This document shows positions 63,068 to 64,000 of a DNA stretch of 64,000 nt, piece after piece (the stretch's first letter is position 1; every line of letters starts with the position of its first letter). The translations under genes and the position numbers were made by a program. Below the pieces are notes generated by a model. The model ran no database searches. It was not told the DNA's origin and saw only the letters and a program-made list of their open reading frames with translations. Source of the DNA: Pollutimonas thiosulfatoxidans (GTDB lineage Bacteria; Pseudomonadota; Gammaproteobacteria; Burkholderiales; Burkholderiaceae_B); contig NZ_CP022987.1 in assembly GCF_004022565.1 (NCBI RefSeq), positions 3,484,704 through 3,548,703 on the forward strand. Direction: 5' to 3'.

Positions 63068-64000
63068 GTGGTCGCTGATACCGCGTCCTATCATCGCATC
63101 GTCCTGGACAGCCGTCCTGCGGGTCGCCCGACGGCTGACAACTTCCGCCTCGAAGAGGTCGCCGTGCCCACGCTCGAGGACGGAGAGGTACTGGTGCGCA
63201 ACCATTACCTTTCCATAGACCCGTACATGCTGGGCCGTATGTCCACGGGGGTGTCTTATGCACCTTCGCAGCCGCTGGGCGAGGTCATGATAGGTGAGGC
63301 CGTAGGCGAGATCGTTCAGTCAAGGAATAAGGAGTTTCCGGTAGGAGATCATGTTGTGGGCCAGCTTGGCTGGCAGGAAATGGCCCTATCCGATGGGCAA
63401 GCACTGCGTAGGGTCGATATTGGTGCAGCGCCCATGTCTGCGCATCTAGGAGTGCTTGGCATGACGGGCGTGACGGCATGGTATGGCATGACGCAAATCT
63501 GCTCGCCGGTGGCCGGGTCCACGGTGGTGGTAAGTGCGGCAGCCGGAGCAGTGGGCGGCGTAGCGGTCCAGCTCGCCAAAGCCAAGGGTTGCCGCGTGGT
63601 CGGCATTGCGGGCGGATCGCGTAAATGCAAGTACGTCATGGAAAGCCTGGGCGCCGACGCCTGCGTTGATTACAAAAAGCATGCGGACAGCGCGGCGCTG
63701 GGCCGGGCGGTGGGAAGCCATGCGCCGGACGGCGTCGATGCCTACTTCGACAACGTCAATGGCTGGATGCTGGATGGTGTGCTTCCTCTGATGAACCGCT
63801 TTGGTCGCATCGCACTGTGCGGCATGATTTCGCGCTATGGCGATACACCCATGCAGCTATCAGCGCATTCCTATCTGTTGATTTCACGTTTACGGGCTGA
63901 AGGCTTCATTGTCTGGGACCACCTGGACCTGTGGCCGCAGGCGCTGCAAGAGTTGACCGATCTGCTGCAAAGCGGCAGTTTGCGCTCCGGCGAGTCGATT
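63068..64000 (+). CDS. MDR-family NADP-dependent oxidoreductase (3' end beyond window)
   Basis: An open frame of 311 codons running off the window end. GTG 63068 follows the alpha-subunit stop by one base, with GAGG overlapping. EVLVRNHYLSIDPYMLGRMS, LGEVMIGEAVGEIVQSRNKE, HLGVLGMTGVTAWYGMTQI, VSAAAGAVGGVAVQLAKAKG (nucleotide loop), GSRKCKYVMESLGADACVDY and FDNVNGWMLDGVLPLMNRFG are those of the zinc-free leukotriene B4 dehydrogenase/double-bond-reductase group. It reduces alpha,beta-unsaturated carbonyls with NADPH. It probably acts on a late ring-fission product of the operon. About 30 residues are missing at the C-terminus. Confidence 0.9.
   Translation, partial: MVADTASYHRIVLDSRPAGRPTADNFRLEEVAVPTLEDGEVLVRNHYLSIDPYMLGRMSTGVSYAPSQPLGEVMIGEAVGEIVQSRNKEFPVGDHVVGQLGWQEMALSDGQALRRVDIGAAPMSAHLGVLGMTGVTAWYGMTQICSPVAGSTVVVSAAAGAVGGVAVQLAKAKGCRVVGIAGGSRKCKYVMESLGADACVDYKKHADSAALGRAVGSHAPDGVDAYFDNVNGWMLDGVLPLMNRFGRIALCGMISRYGDTPMQLSAHSYLLISRLRAEGFIVWDHLDLWPQALQELTDLLQSGSLRSGESI

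Overview
The window looks like chromosomal DNA of a betaproteobacterium, most likely Burkholderiales, family Alcaligenaceae (Bordetella/Achromobacter/Pusillimonas-like). This is inferred from the moderately high GC content, tight gene packing, many LysR, IclR and MarR regulators beside small catabolic operons, a Bug/TctC solute-binding protein, a trifunctional PutA, and GTP-dependent PEP carboxykinase. I see no tRNA, rRNA, CRISPR array, insertion sequence or prophage, and no gene-free stretch over 300 bases.

1-9.7 kb: housekeeping and metabolic genes. A truncated spermidine-synthase-like gene lies downstream of doxX, with a divergent LysR gene. A small secreted-repeat protein is divergent from putA. 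putA is followed by a DpkA-type imine reductase and an orphan membrane protein, then a convergent lytic transglycosylase. 9.8-18.3 kb: one giant gene for cyclic beta-1,2-glucan synthase (NdvB/Cgs), whose conserved N-terminus appears cut off from its ATG by a one-base frameshift. 18.4-29.1 kb: pckG, a WYL regulator overlapping its 3' end, a sirtuin, a vinylpyruvate-type hydratase, an NfeD/QmcA pair, an SGNH hydrolase, an MFS exporter with LysR, and a 2-hydroxyacid dehydrogenase.

29.2-35.5 kb: stress and efflux modules with visible operators. A MarR gene is divergent from azoreductase plus an SMR exporter, across two ATTGC-N4-GCAAT dyads. A free-standing HMA protein precedes an unusual CPG-type P1B ATPase and an Fnr-like regulator. 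A TetR gene and an aspartate dehydrogenase are divergent from an Mpo1-like gene, across two TTTACA-N-TGTAAA-type dyads. 35.5-41 kb: sdhC-sdhD-sdhB without sdhA, followed by a CBS protein and an unrecognised protein with PD-(D/E)XK-like residues; then a short DUF1428 protein, an orphan P450 and a decayed DUF899 gene.

41-50.5 kb: a probable uptake and catabolic island. A UPF0261/Tm-1-like protein, an SRPBCC protein and a PEP-hydrolase-like TIM barrel form one operon under a divergent AraC regulator, next to a branched-chain-type ABC importer with two different solute receptors. 50.5-54.8 kb: a Bug receptor, an iron-type alcohol dehydrogenase/maleylacetate reductase homologue, two hot-dog dehydratases and a class III CoA-transferase, facing an IclR gene whose promoter holds a duplicated 11-bp element. 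55.8-64 kb: an aromatic catabolic operon that continues past the window edge: Rieske ferredoxin, FAH-family hydrolase, ornithine-cyclodeaminase homologue, bicupin related to gentisate dioxygenase with an apparently empty first metal site, ring-hydroxylating dioxygenase beta and alpha subunits (salicylate-5-hydroxylase-like), and an MDR oxidoreductase, with an upstream LysR and an EamA transporter. This operon, the UPF0261/PEP-hydrolase island and the CPG-ATPase module are the best candidates for undescribed biology.
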